Assembly: GCA_949318235.1 (NCBI GenBank)
Contig: OX439132.1
Coordinates: 24,135,430 to 24,199,429 of the forward strand
DNA: 64,000 nt
Source: Ecdyonurus torrentis
Taxonomy: Eukaryota > Arthropoda > Insecta > Ephemeroptera > Heptageniidae
Reading direction: 5' to 3'
Numbering within the stretch: the first letter of the stretch is position 1; the number at the start of each line of letters is the position of its first letter. This document shows, piece by piece, positions 16,035 through 29,835 of the stretch. A program made the position numbers and the translations under genes. The notes beneath the pieces were generated by a model that was given only the letters and a program-made list of their open reading frames with translations, did no database searches and had not been told where the DNA came from.

Positions 16035-16685
16035 TAAGTAAGTAAGAGTGTTATATAAGTTTTTTTTTCTTTTTTTTTTTCAAGTTTGGAATTTTTGTTG
16101 TTTAAAAATTTTTATACAAAAACATATTTTATTATCGTTTTTTCCACTACCTCACTGTTTCATTAATTTTAGGCAGCTGCAATAAATTAAATTCAGTAAT
16201 CCAAATAGTTTTGATTTATTTTTTTATTTTAATTGCTACTCTTTTTTTAACATAAATATGTAGAGCCTGGATTTTTAGGTGAAAATGGTGATGCACTTGC
16301 AAAAATAGTAGGTTATCTACCTGCATCACATCTACCTGTTATCTATTCTATCTGCCTGTGAGTTTACATAAATAATATTTCTAAGCTTGTTAGCAGTGAA
16401 GTAGCAATTTTTTATAAACACGTAGTGGACTGTGGAACAAAAAGCCTAACTATGAAATTTGCAGGCGTATAATCGTAATTTTCACCAAAAAAATCCGGTC
16501 TCTTTAATATGTATACATAAAATGCACATGTGTATTTTATAGACTTCACATACGCCTCTGCTTAGTTTAAATTGATTTTTTGAATTAAATAATTTGAATT
16601 ACCTAAAACTTTAGCATTAATATATATATAATATGTGTAAAATATTGGTTCAAATCTTTCTGACAACACAAATTCCAAAACTTTT

Positions 16686-16820
<135 letters not shown>

Positions 16821-19409
16821 GATGTTCATCCTTACAAATAGGCAAATAATATCCAAAATTTTGTGAATAAATTTATATGTAATATGAACGTATAATTTTT
16901 TTTCCCGCTATATATGAAAGTAATTTCGTATGCTTATATAACCAAAAGTGAGCCCAACACCCTTCTTACTTTATACGTTGGCTTCAAGTTCAGAATTGTT
17001 GTTATAACGTCATGCACCTCTCATTATGAACGAAGTAAACACGCACTGTAATTACAATGATATGTGTTTGCGTTCAAGTATGCAAAAGAGAATAAAGCAC
17101 GCGAAGGATATACGGAGAAGTGTCCATTATTTTAATTAAATTTTTAACATATAATATGATGTATAGAAAAAAAAATATACTTATAAGAAAAATAATAATA
17201 ATAATAAGTTCATATTGTATGTTATTTAGTTTACAAAAGTAGATTATCCTGTTATATTATACAGATGTAACGTATTAACTTTATTATTTGTTATAATTAT
17301 TTACTGTTTGTTATTTTGAAATAGCGAGATTTAGGATTTAGACTTGACTATTACCATAGTATAAGTATATTATATACTTATACTATGCTATTACTGTCTA
17401 TATAAAACACTTTTCTACATAACTCCAATAATAACAATAATAATCTAAAAGCAATTTATTATATTTTTACTCCTAAGAAAATTTGAGGTTAACATTAACT
17501 ATACATGGTTTACCTTTATTTAAAATCTCAGCAAGCAAATGATTAAACAACAATGATAAAATTAAACAATTAATGCACCTGCATCTGCATGTACATGTAC
17601 ACAAAAAAGTTTTTCTCTGTGTTGAAAAATTATAGTGTTCAAAATCATTTCGGTCTTCAGATTTAAAGCATTTTGAGGAAACAAATAACAAAAATGCTTT
17701 ATATATAATTGTGTATGCAATACAAGTCATATAAAGTATTATAGATAAAAAAGACTAAATTTATGTTAATTACAGTGGATATGATAATTAAAACTAATTA
17801 ATATATGTGAGTAAAAAAATAAAAATCAAGAATTTGATTCTTTATCAAATAAAAATTAAAATATTAACATTTGTATTTGCTGTATAATATTAAATTCAAG
17901 CTGCATCATAGTCTATGTAAATTTATGATAAAACATTGATAGATCGAGAGATGACTTTTCCTTTATAAAATACTATATATTATCCTAAATCAACAAGTAA
18001 TGTACTTATGTAATCTGGAAAATAGAATTTAAATTAGACTTTAAATTATTTACGTTACAGTACCTAAATGATAAATTATGCAGAAGATAAACATTATGAA
18101 TGATTGAAGATGCACATAAGATATGTATATAATAGAATACAAAAATAAATTGTGACTCGCAAGATAACATAACACATGAGTATAATAGTATTATTATTAT
18201 TATATAAAGTATAAAAGTAAAATAACGTTATCAGTTGAAACTGCATAACGACTTTATATGTTTTTGCTGTGAACGTGCTGAGTTTAAAACAAAATATGAC
18301 CATACGAGAAACGTTGCAATACAACTTTTTAGTAATGGTACTGTACGTACGTGATACTCCGGCGCACATGTTCCTTACTTTATAGTGATGATACATGTGT
18401 ATATACCCATACCTATTATTAATATTATAAGGTAATATTAAATTATTAAATATTGCGCAATGATGATGATTGCATTCTTTCGAATTTCGTTTTGTATAAT
18501 GGATTTAATGCACAATGGACATATGTCTCAATCGTATATGCAATTAAAGGAGAAATTTGAATCAAAGATAATATTACTTTTCATGTTTTAATATAATACG
18601 CATGAAACTTATTAATTATTTTAAGCATTATTTCATATTACGTAGATGTTTGACATTTTGCAAGTATATTCAGGAGTTTGATATATATGTAAGCATAATA
18701 TATATATATGGTATTAATATAGAGCATGCATCATGGCTTATAGATTTTGTTGGAAATTTATTCTCATATTTATATTTTTATCATTTTGTGGAGGTTAAAA
18801 TCCAATTTTATCCGTGGCATATTTGCTGTGCATTTTTAGTAAATTCGAATCAATACTCACTTGTAGACATTAAGAGTAGCTGAGGAAAAAGAATATTCCA
18901 GCAAATAAATTATATAGGTATGCTATATATGCATAAATCAAATTGACATATAGGAATTGGTGAAAAAAGTGTACATACTATATGTATTATAATATAATGT
19001 ATATATTATGCACTATGCAGTGAAAAACAGAAACACAAAATGCCAGCATGTAAAAGAAAGAAAAAAAAATTATGTTCGATTTACTATTACCTTTTTGCTA
19101 TCTTATTTCTTTTTATTTTATTTATTATGTACATTGATTAAAGATAAAAATAGACCAGACGTTCACCTGGGAAAAAATGATGCTGATAAATGAATTTCAG
19201 ATAAAAAATAAAAATGTCATATATTTACAATCAATTGAAGCAGTCGTTATAAATGTTATAAAAAAGTGACTTATACCAAAGAAAGAAAAATTATTAGTCT
19301 CTTTAACATCCTGCAAGGCATTTTTGTTCAAAACCCTTCTTTATTTATAATAAAGCTTATATCGATTTTCTTTTAAAGTCAACAACACTCGTTTTTTGTT
19401 TTCCCCTCG

Positions 19410-19444
<35 letters not shown>

Positions 19445-19875
19445 ATTGTTTTTCAATATTATGTTAATAATTGAATGTGGGCGTAAGAGAATTTATATTG
19501 TATGATATAGATCAGTGATTGCCCGTCATATCATATAGCATAATTAGCATTATATTAAAACATTATAAACTTGCGAACTTCATTATGAATGTGTTAAATT
19601 AGCAATTTAACTACTAATTACTAAATCAGTAATTTTAAATATGAATAATTTTTGCCACTCTTTGTTATGTTTGTTTGTGTTACATATTATGATTGCATTT
19701 AACATTTTGTTTTTGTTTTTGTTTATAAAAATTAAAAATAAACAGCTATAATGAGAAATTTAAGTATATAAATTGAACCTGATTTTTGTTCTGATTAACC
19801 TTTAATTAAAACACAAAATAAGTCAAATGTCTCCTGCAGATTTCGCGCGCTATAAATATAGGCAGTGTAATGATA

Positions 19876-19888
19876 TATATATATATAT

Positions 19889-19949
<61 letters not shown>
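19876..19949. repeat. (TA)n microsatellite followed by (AAT)n
   Basis: TA tract with small interruptions, then eight AAT units to about 19972. Confidence 0.93.
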
Positions 19950-19971
<22 letters not shown>

Positions 19972-20129
19972 AATAGAACTTCTCCTCTTAAAATATGAAA
20001 GAAGCAAAAATACCTCCTCATAGAGTATACCATAGTTTGAAAATATTGTACGCTACTGAAAACTGACGTAAAAGGTTTGTGCTGAAATGACGCAATGAGA
20101 CGCATACATGCACATGAATGCATATAGAG

Positions 20130-20340
20130 TATAAATATATATAATGCAGTTTTTTGCGTATACACATCACTATTATTGTATATATAGGGTCATTATTCTC
20201 TGGGTTTGCTTTTGCTTTGCTGCTACTGGTGCTCGTCATTGGGGCGGTGCTGGTTCACTAAATGAAATAAGGGTAATGAACTCTTGGCGTCGTCGTACCT
20301 GTCATGTGCTCCAGTGACGTCATAAAGACCCGCCCACCTC
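20130..20340 (-). promoter_or_regulatory. GC-richer patch with CRE, GC box and possible minus-strand first exon
   Basis: On the minus strand a GC box GGGCGGG (20329-20335) and a CRE TGACGTCA (20315-20322) precede an ATG at 20237-20239 opening MTSTSSSKAKANPENNDP. After about 24 codons the frame runs into AT-rich sequence and looks noncoding; donors are weak. A promoter with first exon is possible but unproven. Confidence 0.25.
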
Positions 20341-20586
20341 CCTAGTTTATAGCAATCAATACATTGCATATATATGAATATAAAGCTCAAAATACTATAT
20401 TTTTAACATAGCAGACGTTACAACATCAAAGTTACGTTGAATTTGAATGTCACTGACCATGCTTAACCTTGTTTATATTGACCGTGTCAGTTTGAAAGAG
20501 TTGTATACTCTATATATTTGTATACGATTGTGCGAGTTAAATAATCATATAAGCTTTATATTGTACTTTTATTTATAGTAATTTGC

Positions 20587-20592
<6 letters not shown>

Positions 20593-20632
<40 letters not shown>
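20593..20632. repeat. (TA)n microsatellite
   Basis: TA tract of about 40 bp. Confidence 0.93.
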
Positions 20633-20636
<4 letters not shown>

Positions 20637-22820
20637 GTGTTATATGAATTATACATAATGGTGTTACGTATGATATACCCCCTTGGAAAAGTATGGAAAT
20701 GGAGATATTATATAATCTAAATTTCAAAAATTATATTACATGCATTATGAAACAAATTTAATTTGCAAATGCATGCGCAAATTTTAATTACGTTGAGTTA
20801 AAATACTATATTATTCTGGGAAGAGAAATAATAAATTGCGCGCTCTTTTAATCTGCTCACTAAATAAAGTTCTCTCGCTCTCGCTCTCCCTCTCTTTTTC
20901 AAAATGTTTTGAAAATTTGGCAATAATTGTTTCATCACAATTAAAAACCATGACGGAATTTAATATTGGAGTGTATTTTAGTCTTTTAATATAATATATT
21001 ATATTATATATACTTTTATACTTATATGTTGTGATATGTATCTATTGCATGATTTATTTGCAAATAAAAATTACTTAAAATTGGTTTTGATTTTAATACA
21101 AGTTCAAACAAGTTATTGCAATTAAATTAACTAAATGTTTAACTAATGCTATATAATATAATAATTTAGTATAAGTTAAAAATAATAATAGTAATAATAA
21201 TAAAAAAATGAAACTATACTCTAACAATAAATTTAACTCCACTGTTATAAAAATGTTTGCACATTGTATTATACTGTATCAGATAATAACTAAATAAATA
21301 TATATATTTATACTCATGAAAAAAATGCGAACATTGTTCGCACAGTGTTACTATAATAATTTAATTGGTTCCAATGTTCCAGTTCGCCTTGCAAAAAAAG
21401 TGAAGAGAAATGACTATATGTTCAAAGTGCATTCCTCTTGTGTTCAACGTGTATTAAAAAAAAAAAAAAAAAAAAAAAATCAAAGAATTTTTAATGTATT
21501 CATGTAATTAATCGATTATTAATGTAATTTTAGTTAAATCAATTTACATTTTCACAAATGTATAGTAAACTGATAAAATTTATTATATTATACGTCCTAA
21601 AATGTTAGTTGCTTTTTTATAGATATAAAATAAAGCATTTTATATTTTGAAAACATTTTTGAAAAATCAAATTAATAAAATATAAAGTAAGAATATAAGC
21701 AACAGAATTGTATTTGGTGCGTGCTGTCTTTCTTTTCTTTGGCTTGGATGCTGCGAGCAAGATGAGATGGGTCAATATTTTCAGTGGAGCATTGTCCTCG
21801 GGTCGTTGCTCTGACACACCGCTCATTCGCCTCCTTTTTTTATTAATTTTTATTTTTTTATTATTATTAAATATTCGCTTTTTATATGTGCAGCTTTAAT
21901 TGCGGCAACAAAATAGCCATTTACTGCAGAAATAAATGCACTCAAGTTATAATAAATTGAACCTATATATATTTTTATTATTATTATTATTTTTTTTTTA
22001 TTATAATTTTTTATAATTTATTATTTTACACGACATAAAGAAAGGACTTAATATATTAAATCGAGATTTTTAAATTTTGAATTTCTCGATTCAACAACAC
22101 TAAAAAGCACTTTGAACTCTAAATCGCGTATCACCATTAAATAAATTGCACAACTAAAAAAAAAAAAAAAAGTATACATGCAGGAGGACTTGAACGAGCC
22201 TGCACAGACAAAGTATGAAAATGTGCGCAAAGTTTACTATATACCAATAAAGTACCATTCCATTGCGTACCAGTGGGTACGCAATGCTAAAAATTTCAGT
22301 TGCTCAATTAGTTGACCTTTTTGCATAAGGCAATAAAATGCCATTTTGACCCGTGCTTTAAAAATTCAGCTTCAACAGACTGGTAATTTTCAACCCATTG
22401 CAACCCCTTTTGAGGTCAACTTTGCAAACATTTTTCACCTTTATTTCTTTTATGATGGCTCGCTCGATCAGGTGCTACTTTTTTAATTGTGATTTTTACT
22501 TTTGGTGATGTGCAATTAATTTAAAGCGTTTTAAAGATTCTTAAGCTATAAAATTTAAAATTTAAAGCTTCAATTTAACATAATTATTGTGAGTTATTTA
22601 CCAAGCCAAAAACAACATTAAATTGATTATGACCCATGCCAGAGTGAATGACCCTTGCCAATGAGGTATTTTGAAGTTACTTAATATCACCTTTATAAAG
22701 CATCATGACTTCATGACATTTGTTTCTAACAGGTTTATAATTATTTAAAAAACTTTTGCCACTTACATTTTTTTCCATGCAATTTCTTGAAATGTTTTAA
22801 AATTATTTTTCACATGCTTA

Positions 22821-24184
22821 CAGGGCCGGGCTGGGGACGTAAAGGCCCGTGAGAAAGGGCCCGCATACAATGTGGGGTTTAAGGGGGCGCCAGCCCCCCT
22901 TTACGGGGGGTCCAGGGGGGCCCTACCCCCCTGGCCACTCGAGAAATTTTAAAAATAAAAGAGAAAAAAAATTATACAATTTATATAGCTATAATTTTAC
23001 ACTTTTTAGTGATACGTGTAGGATGGCATTTATTGTTTTTCATCTATTTTTTTTAATATTTGTAATCATCAATGTTCATAAATTTGCATGCAATAAAATT
23101 AGCATTTCTTAAAATGTAAATTTGCAAATTTGAAGATAGATTTAACAACATTTTTTTTATTATTATTATATTATTTCTATTCGAGCAATGTCATATATAT
23201 CTGTATAATCAAGTTTTTAGCTACGTTAATTAAAAGTTAACTCTTTCAGCCTAAAAAGTGAATTTTAATTTTCTTGGCCTATAGAGATGGTCTTAAAATT
23301 TTTAGTCTGAAAATACTAATACTCTAATTCAATGTAAAGTTTGTGGTGTTGTGATAATTTAAAACTTTATAGGAAGAGCGAGTTTTTTTTTTTCTCAGTA
23401 AAAAATTGCATCTATCGCTGGACTATTTACATATATTTTTTTTTAACTTTTTGAATCAGGGCAGACCTTTGATTTACAACAGGTAAAATAAACAACTAAT
23501 ACAAGAATTATATTACAAGAAATTGAAAATTATCTGTGCTTTAAATTGTTTGGTGTCGTGTAGGTGTAGTTGAAAGTTATGTTTATATTATATGAATTAA
23601 ATTGATCATATACATTTGTTTTATCTCAATTTTTTTCTTCCTTACCCTACCCTATAAACCTTCTTCTTCTTCTTCTTCTTCTCTTTTTTTTTTTTTTTTT
23701 TGTAATGTATATTCTTTTCTTTCCAATTTTTGTTTTGCCCTTTTATACCAAGGCTTCGTCCCGGGGCCCCAAACCTAGCGGGCCCAGGGATTTACACCCC
23801 TCAATCGCCTCTGTTTATATTTTTTTTTCATTTTTTATATCTACGTGTCACAGTACATTGCAATATGTTTTAATTCTTGTGCTAAGTCATTTCTTGTTAT
23901 AAGAAAATATTAATTGCTTGAAAATCAATTAATGCTGAATAATGATATGCCCCAATCTAATCCACCAAAATTTCTATAGGATAAAAGCCATGAGATAACT
24001 GATTGAAATTTGAAAACTGCGAATATAATTTTGTGTTCTTTATTTTATACTTTTTTTCTCTCTATATATTTGTTTTTATACTAAATATTTTTATATATCA
24101 AGCCCCAAGGGGCCCGGTAAACACGTGATTAGCAGGGACCCACCGGGCGATCGCCCGGTAAGTCTTATGGCCAGCCCGGCCCTG
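22821..24184. mobile_element. hAT-type element (1.36 kb, non-autonomous)
   Basis: Ends CAGGGCCGGGCTGG and CCAGCCCGGCCCTG are inverted repeats. Flanking octamers CATGCTTA (22813-22820) and CATTCTTA (24185-24192) match at 7 of 8, as expected of a hAT target duplication. GC-rich blocks near both ends and at 23755-23805 enclose an AT-rich core with (CTT)n. No transposase frame was found. Confidence 0.8.
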
Positions 24185-24192
24185 CATTCTTA

Positions 24193-25020
24193 TATAATTA
24201 TTATAGATAAAAAAATTTCAGGGTCATATGTTTATCCTACACAAGCCCTGACTATGCAAACATAATGGTTGTACTCGTCCACGCATCCCCTAAATCAGTA
24301 AATGACAAGCATACCTTGTTTTGCATATACCTTGAAAATTTAGTTCGAATAATTTTAAGATTGAAGAGTTGAGCGCTGGTTAAGGGTCCTACAGACTCAT
24401 GGGTTATGTGGGCGTAAAATACGATAACAGCTATACTTTTGGTATTTTTTTTTATATATACTTTATAACGTTAATTAAGGAATCTAAATTTGACCTTGTA
24501 ATTTTTATGTTTTCTATTTATTTTTGTTCTTCCTGATTTAGGTGATTAAAAAAATATCAGTTATTTAAAATGCGATAGCATTTTGCTAAATGTTTATTGT
24601 CATTTACGGTCAAAAAAAGGTATTTTTTAAGTGGATCAACCCTATATTTTATATATTGATAAAGTATAACTATCAAACACTAGCGTGCAGTGGTGAACTT
24701 AACATTTTAAATTTCCATAAACGGAAATATATAAACGGTCCATACTCAAGGGACGACATCATCTAATCTTATGCTCATATTAGTTTTATAATAGATTTTA
24801 TTTAGACATTTGCCATTTAATTTTGTTGGTAACCTCCTCCTTCAGCAGAAAGTCCAGAAACAAACAACGTTACATAGCTTAAATATTTTGAGAATAGAAA
24901 AAAAACCTGCACTAATTCAATTCTTTATTTAAACTGCTTGCCAAAACAGAGAGAAGGGAAAAAAATATATACAAATAACTTATTCGATCGTTTTTATTTC
25001 AAAATTCGACCCAGACCCTA
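24193..25020. other. Noncoding spacer between two transposons
   Basis: AT-rich with no exon signal or recognisable repeat ends. Confidence 0.5.
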
Positions 25021-25024
25021 TATA

Positions 25025-25941
25025 CGAGGGTCATTCAAAAAGTTCGCGGACTACCATATAAATGTACCACTTAGAAAAAAAGTAACTACTGGCCAACTAT
25101 GGGACACATTTCAATAGATCAGGGTTAAATTTTCAGCCTTCAAGCATGCGGCATGACTTCAAGATTCTACTTTAAGTGAAGTAAGGTCCTAGAAAATGAA
25201 AAATAGTGCATATCAATGCACTTGTCGTAAAGTTTAATGTGCTGTAAAAACTTAGCATCAAAAGATACATATTTGCAGTTTATATACAAATATTAAGGAC
25301 AAAATATATTTTAATTTCAACTACTAAAAGTCTAAAAAAGAGAATTTTTAGTGTGATAAAGGAAGCTTCAAAGTATAGCCTTCTGTTACCATGAAAATTT
25401 GCACTTATTTTGTATTATGCATAATATTGTTACCTCAAATTTAAAATAACATCTTGATTTTAACATTATTTGAAAGAGTACATTTCAAACTTTTGTTTTG
25501 TGTGCGTAACTTGCATGTTTAGTCTAAATCATGAACACAAAATTAACTTGAAAAGAGGCTGCCGCATTTTGACAAAAAATGGACATTGTTGTTTTTCATG
25601 AATTTTTCGGACGAGTCCAATTTAAATGGGTTTTATTTTTGATATAAAATTGATATTTACAGTATTGATGCACTAACTTTAAAGGAACAAAATGACGCAA
25701 GAAAAATTTTAATCGAGCAATTAGGCTAAATTTTAGAGTTCTGCAAAGTTCTACAAAACGTAAAATAGCGCGTTTTTTCGGACCTTTACTGAAACGGCTA
25801 TAAAGCTTAAAAAAAAAGAACACAGCCAGCTGAAAATTTAGGGACAATCTACTAAAATAACACTAATTCTATTACAAAATTTAATTTTTGGATATTTAAA
25901 ATTTTTGTATGGTAGTCCGCGAACTTTTTGAATGACCCTCG
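25025..25941. mobile_element. Mariner-like element with about 33-bp terminal inverted repeats
   Basis: The ends start CGAGGGTCATTCAAAAAGTT and continue CGCGGACTACCAT, with the perfect complement at the right end. TA lies on both sides. The 917-bp interior has no intact transposase; only short AT-rich frames remain. Nearly identical ends suggest a fairly recent non-autonomous copy. Confidence 0.85.
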
Positions 25942-25943
25942 TA

Positions 25944-26976
25944 TAATAACATAACGCATAACGCTCTGCATTTCCTTATGGAGCAACCAAATTTTTATGA
26001 TCATGAATTAATATAATTTTGTTACCTGTAATCATACGTATAGAAAAGATTAGGGGTATATGTATAAAGCATAAAGCATTTATGCATATATTCAAATAAA
26101 AATTACCCTTTTAAATGGTAGTAAAATATTTTTAACTAAAAATGATTCAAAATCAAAGTTTATATTCTCTGAACAGGATCGATGTGCATTTCGCATTATA
26201 ATTAATATTTTGAGAAGACACTAAAACTACTAATCACATACGGAACAAAATATTAAAATTTAACATCGCAAGATAAAAAATAATAGGTGGTATATAGGCT
26301 CTATAGCTGCTATAGGTGACACAAATTCCTTATATTATATTACATTATTTTCTTACAACACGTAAATATGAGTCTATCTATCTTGTATAGTACGCAGTGT
26401 ATCCCCTGGTCATTTTTGTAGTGCTAAGTCCTGTAGTGCTCTAAAATGATAGAAGGGACTCCTGAGCTTTTCCTGCGTCACCTCATTTGTGCAAAACTAT
26501 AGCTGCCCAAGAAAGCTGTGAAAGAGTCCTGCTCCTCTCCCTATAAGGTCAACATGGAACTATTTACATGATCAGATCTAGACCAAGATTTTTTTTTTTT
26601 TTTTTTTTCAGTGCGATTTTAATCAAATTATATAATATATATAGTGATATATTATTTTATGTATATATATAGCTATATTTTATAATTAAAAATTGATGTT
26701 AAAATACATAATTTTACTGCGAAGCCAATATAGAAACCGCCGCGGGGATGCGTATTATAAACAAACCTAATAATAATGTGTATGTCAGAAGTATGTGCCT
26801 ATAGAAATAATTGTAATTTTATACTTTTTACATATATTTTTTTCAAATAAGTTAATAAAATATTATTAAAATTAAAAATACAAAAATTATAGAAGAAAAA
26901 AAAACAATAATTTTTATTTTTCTTCCCAATAACAAGCCAACAGCACGATCAAATGTTATATAGAATGACGATCTTC
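25944..26976. other. Noncoding spacer
   Basis: No gene is supported. A balanced patch at 26400-26560 has no long frame. Confidence 0.5.
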
Positions 26977-27554
26977 ATTATAATTAGAGGGCGGATTTTT
27001 GGGTTGTCACCTTTTTGTTAGTTTTGCAGATATGCAAATTTCGGTTTTAAATGTGCACGTGTCATAAAATTTCCAATCCAATGACATGCACTTTTTTTTT
27101 TTTTTTTTTTTTTTACCTTTTTGCAACTTTTTTCACCCTTTCTCAACTATTTTTCGCCTTTCTTGGTAACATTTTTACCTTTTTTCTATAAAATGTATAC
27201 ATTTTCCTTTTTTTTTTTTAATAACCACAATTGCTTAATTTAGCGTTTACTTAATTTTTTTTCGTGAGTTTTTTAAAATCATATAGTATGGAACTTCAAA
27301 CTATCTTTAAGATAATTTTTATAAAATTACTTCAATTTTAAACGTAATTTTTAGAGTACTATACGCAAAACGTTTACTTTTTTTTACTTTTTTTTTTTTT
27401 ATGAAAATATTTTAGAATTTGCGGTACTACAATCTAATTAAGTAATATTAATATTGTTTTTAAAACAGTGATAAAATAGCCAGCAGGTTTGAAAATCATG
27501 GTAAAATAATATGCGAACGTGAATACTGAATAATATTGTTATAGATTACAAAAA

Positions 27555-27598
<44 letters not shown>

Positions 27599-27649
27599 CT
27601 CGTAATAAATATTTATTTACGTTATACATAATAAATTTATCTGAAAAGA

Positions 27650-27820
27650 ATAGAGGAAACTAACAAGAGCAAAGGCTTTACGGTAGTGAAGAGAGTTGCA
27701 TAGTTTGATGGACATTTTGAAAATGAAGAGAGTTACGATTCGACGAAAATTTTTCTAGCAAAATTTTCTTTGAACAATGGGACTTTCTTAATTCACTTTC
27801 ATGGTGAGGCCCTTGCTATT
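27650..27820. repeat. Degenerate foldback related to 37081-37170
   Basis: Left arm AGAGGAAACTAACAAGAGCA and a right arm containing AGGGCCTCACCATG in complement are imperfect inverted repeats. Both resemble the arms of the hairpin at 37081-37170. It lies inside the hAT at 26985-28734. Confidence 0.4.
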
Positions 27821-27957
27821 TTAAATTATCAACCTATAACCGCGATTGTGTAAATGATTTATTTTTGCAGAATAAATTTATCTAAGATTTATAAAACAAA
27901 AGGATAACTTTACTAACTCAGGCCAAGATGGAGTTAAAATATAATAATAAAATACAA

Positions 27958-28228
27958 TAGGGTGTATCCGCATGACGTCATATTTAATGCACTTGGACGC
28001 CATACTGGAGTAATGTATAACATTGCTCAGCATAGGATAAACTTTCTTTGTGGCTATTTTCTTTGAGAAATAAATCAATTTTTATAATTATTCTCACATA
28101 CTTGAGACAGCACTAAAAAATATTGCTTAGTATTTTTAAACTGGCAAAATAAATAATTTTTCTATGCGGCAAATGTTATTGAGTGATCCAACATGAGGTC
28201 GACATTAACATGAATGCTATAGACCCTA
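27958..28228. mobile_element. TAGGGTG MITE, copy 2
   Basis: Begins TAGGGTGTATCCGCATGACG and ends ACCCTA. It shares blocks along its length with 7495-7821, in the same orientation. It is noncoding. Confidence 0.6.
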
Positions 28229-28246
28229 TAAAAATGGAAGAAGATA

Positions 28247-28467
28247 TAGGGTGTATGCATTAATGTTAAAATCGGTGCCATGTTAGATCACTCAGTAACA
28301 TTGACCGCATAGGAAAATGATTCATTTTTCTAGTTTAAAAATTATTTTTAAAGTAGTCAAACTTGTAAAGCAATATTTTGGAGAGAATTGATACTGTTTA
28401 TAGGTTGAATTAGTATCTCAAATATGTGAGAAAAATAATAATAACCAAAAATTAACCAATTAAATAA

Positions 28468-28533
<66 letters not shown>

Positions 28534-28640
28534 TATATATATATATATATGAAGTTAGTTAGTTAGTCCTATACTGAGCAATGTTATTTAGTAATTCAAT
28601 ATGGCCTCCAAAAGTGCATTAACATTTTCTATAATGTAAA
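28247..28640. mobile_element. TAGGGTG MITE, copy 3 (inverted, split by a TA microsatellite)
   Basis: Begins TAGGGTGTATGC and matches copy 2 in the opposite orientation (ATTAATGTTA, ATCACTCAGTAACATT, CGCATAGGAAAA). A (TA)n at about 28470-28548 interrupts it before CCTATACTGAGCAATGTTAT. The right boundary is approximate. Confidence 0.5.
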
Positions 28641-28772
28641 AAAAATTAATTTTTGGAACCTTTTTTGACGATTTTTTCACCTATTTAAGTACCTTTTTAC
28701 AAAAAAAAAAAAAAAAAAGAAAATCCGCCCTCTAATTATAATAAATATCATGCAATAACTTATATATTATGG

Positions 28773-28825
28773 CCTTATGCAAGTGACGTCATTTTTTTAT
28801 TTTCAAAAATTAACTATTAAAAATA
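28773..28825. repeat. Single arm of the TTAA-bounded CRE foldback
   Basis: TGACGTCATTTTT followed by TTTCAAAAATTAACTATTAAAAATA closely resembles the right arm of the element at 39098-39223. Only one arm is present. Confidence 0.4.
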
Positions 28826-29459
28826 ATGTCCGCAAGCAGAGAGCTTATTTTTTATTTTAGAAATACGAAATAAACTTAAACCTCCTAAAATTTATGGTCT
28901 TTCGCATCAATCAATTTGCTCAATAAAATATTTATTAATATTAATATCATCATTAAAAAAATATATATATATAAAAAAAAAAAAAAGTGAAAAGTGAAAG
29001 AAAAAAAACTGCTTTTAAAAATTTATGCGTGACCCAAAATCAAATTTAATTTTTGGAGGTTATCGGTTTAAAAATTTCTGAAAAATTAAAAAAACACCTT
29101 AAGTATAAAAGAAAAAGTATTTCTCATTTAAATTTCTCCGGAATCGGTGGAGTAGTTTTCTCAAAAATTGCAAAAAAACATGTTTTTCCTCAGAAGCATA
29201 TTAATGCTAAATTAGGGGACCCTATAAGCTTCCCCCGCGCGCTAACCCGATAAGCTCCATTGCATGACTATAATGAGCCATGACAATTTATTGATCTAGA
29301 GGAAGAAGACGGACGGCAGGGAAGAGAATTCTCCTGGAACTCTCTTGCGATGCTTGTGACATCTAATGTTCAGATATACAATAATTTGTTTTAAAAAAAT
29401 GCATTTTGGAAGTTTTGGACATCTTTTGGGCAAATATATAACTAAAATTTTGGAAGTTG

Positions 29460-29530
29460 CTCGGCGTTCGAGTTGGATCGGCGCAGGATCGGCGCAGTTC
29501 GGCGTAGGTTCAGTTCAGATCTAGTTCAGC
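29460..29530 (+). promoter_or_regulatory. CpG-rich short tandem motif upstream of TATDN1
   Basis: Within AT-rich DNA, 29474-29512 carries repeats of a GGATCGGCGCA-like unit (two near-perfect copies plus TCGGCGT variants), followed by GTTCAGTTCAG and GTTCAG. It lies about 320 bp before the coding start, so a promoter element is plausible. There is no TATA box at an obvious spacing. Confidence 0.3.
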
Positions 29531-29672
29531 TGTGTTCAAAAAAACCGGCTAAGTGGAGGATTGTCAACAAATAAGCTAGTTACGATAACTCAAAACTAAA
29601 ACCCTGCTCTTTGTCATTTAATAAAATAAAGCACAGTTGCTTTTATTTATGAGTAGATCTAAACATATAAAA

Positions 29673-29682
29673 ATGCTTATAG
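29673..29682 (+). other. Possible upstream micro-exon of TATDN1 (ATGCTTATAG + gtaagt)
   Basis: ATGCTTATAG is followed by a perfect donor gtaagt. Splicing to the AG at 29727-29728 would remove 46 bp and join in frame with the open frame leading into 29836, giving a 39-residue N-terminal extension that starts MLIVTKKAKSW. The frame has no stop between. Relatives lack such an extension, so this may be a 5' UTR exon only. Confidence 0.3.
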
Positions 29683-29835
29683 GTAAGTGTTTTTGTTATT
29701 TTTGTTGGGTTTAATTGACGTTACAAAGTCACCAAAAAAGCGAAGAGTTGGGTGGGGATCGACGTGCTGGATACTGTTGAGCACGCACATTATAAAAATG
29801 TGAATGATTCCGTCGATTTAACCAAAAAAATTCTT

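Larger units (their letters stand above)
26985..28734. mobile_element. hAT-type element TAGAGGGCGG (1.75 kb) with nested repeats
   Basis: Ends TAGAGGGCGGATTTT and its complement are flanked by ATTATAAT at 26977-26984 and 28735-28742, an 8-bp direct repeat typical of hAT. Since this octamer is itself palindromic, the duplication is less decisive than others here. The interior carries two TAGGGTG MITEs, a foldback at 27650-27820 and an AT microsatellite. Confidence 0.7.
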
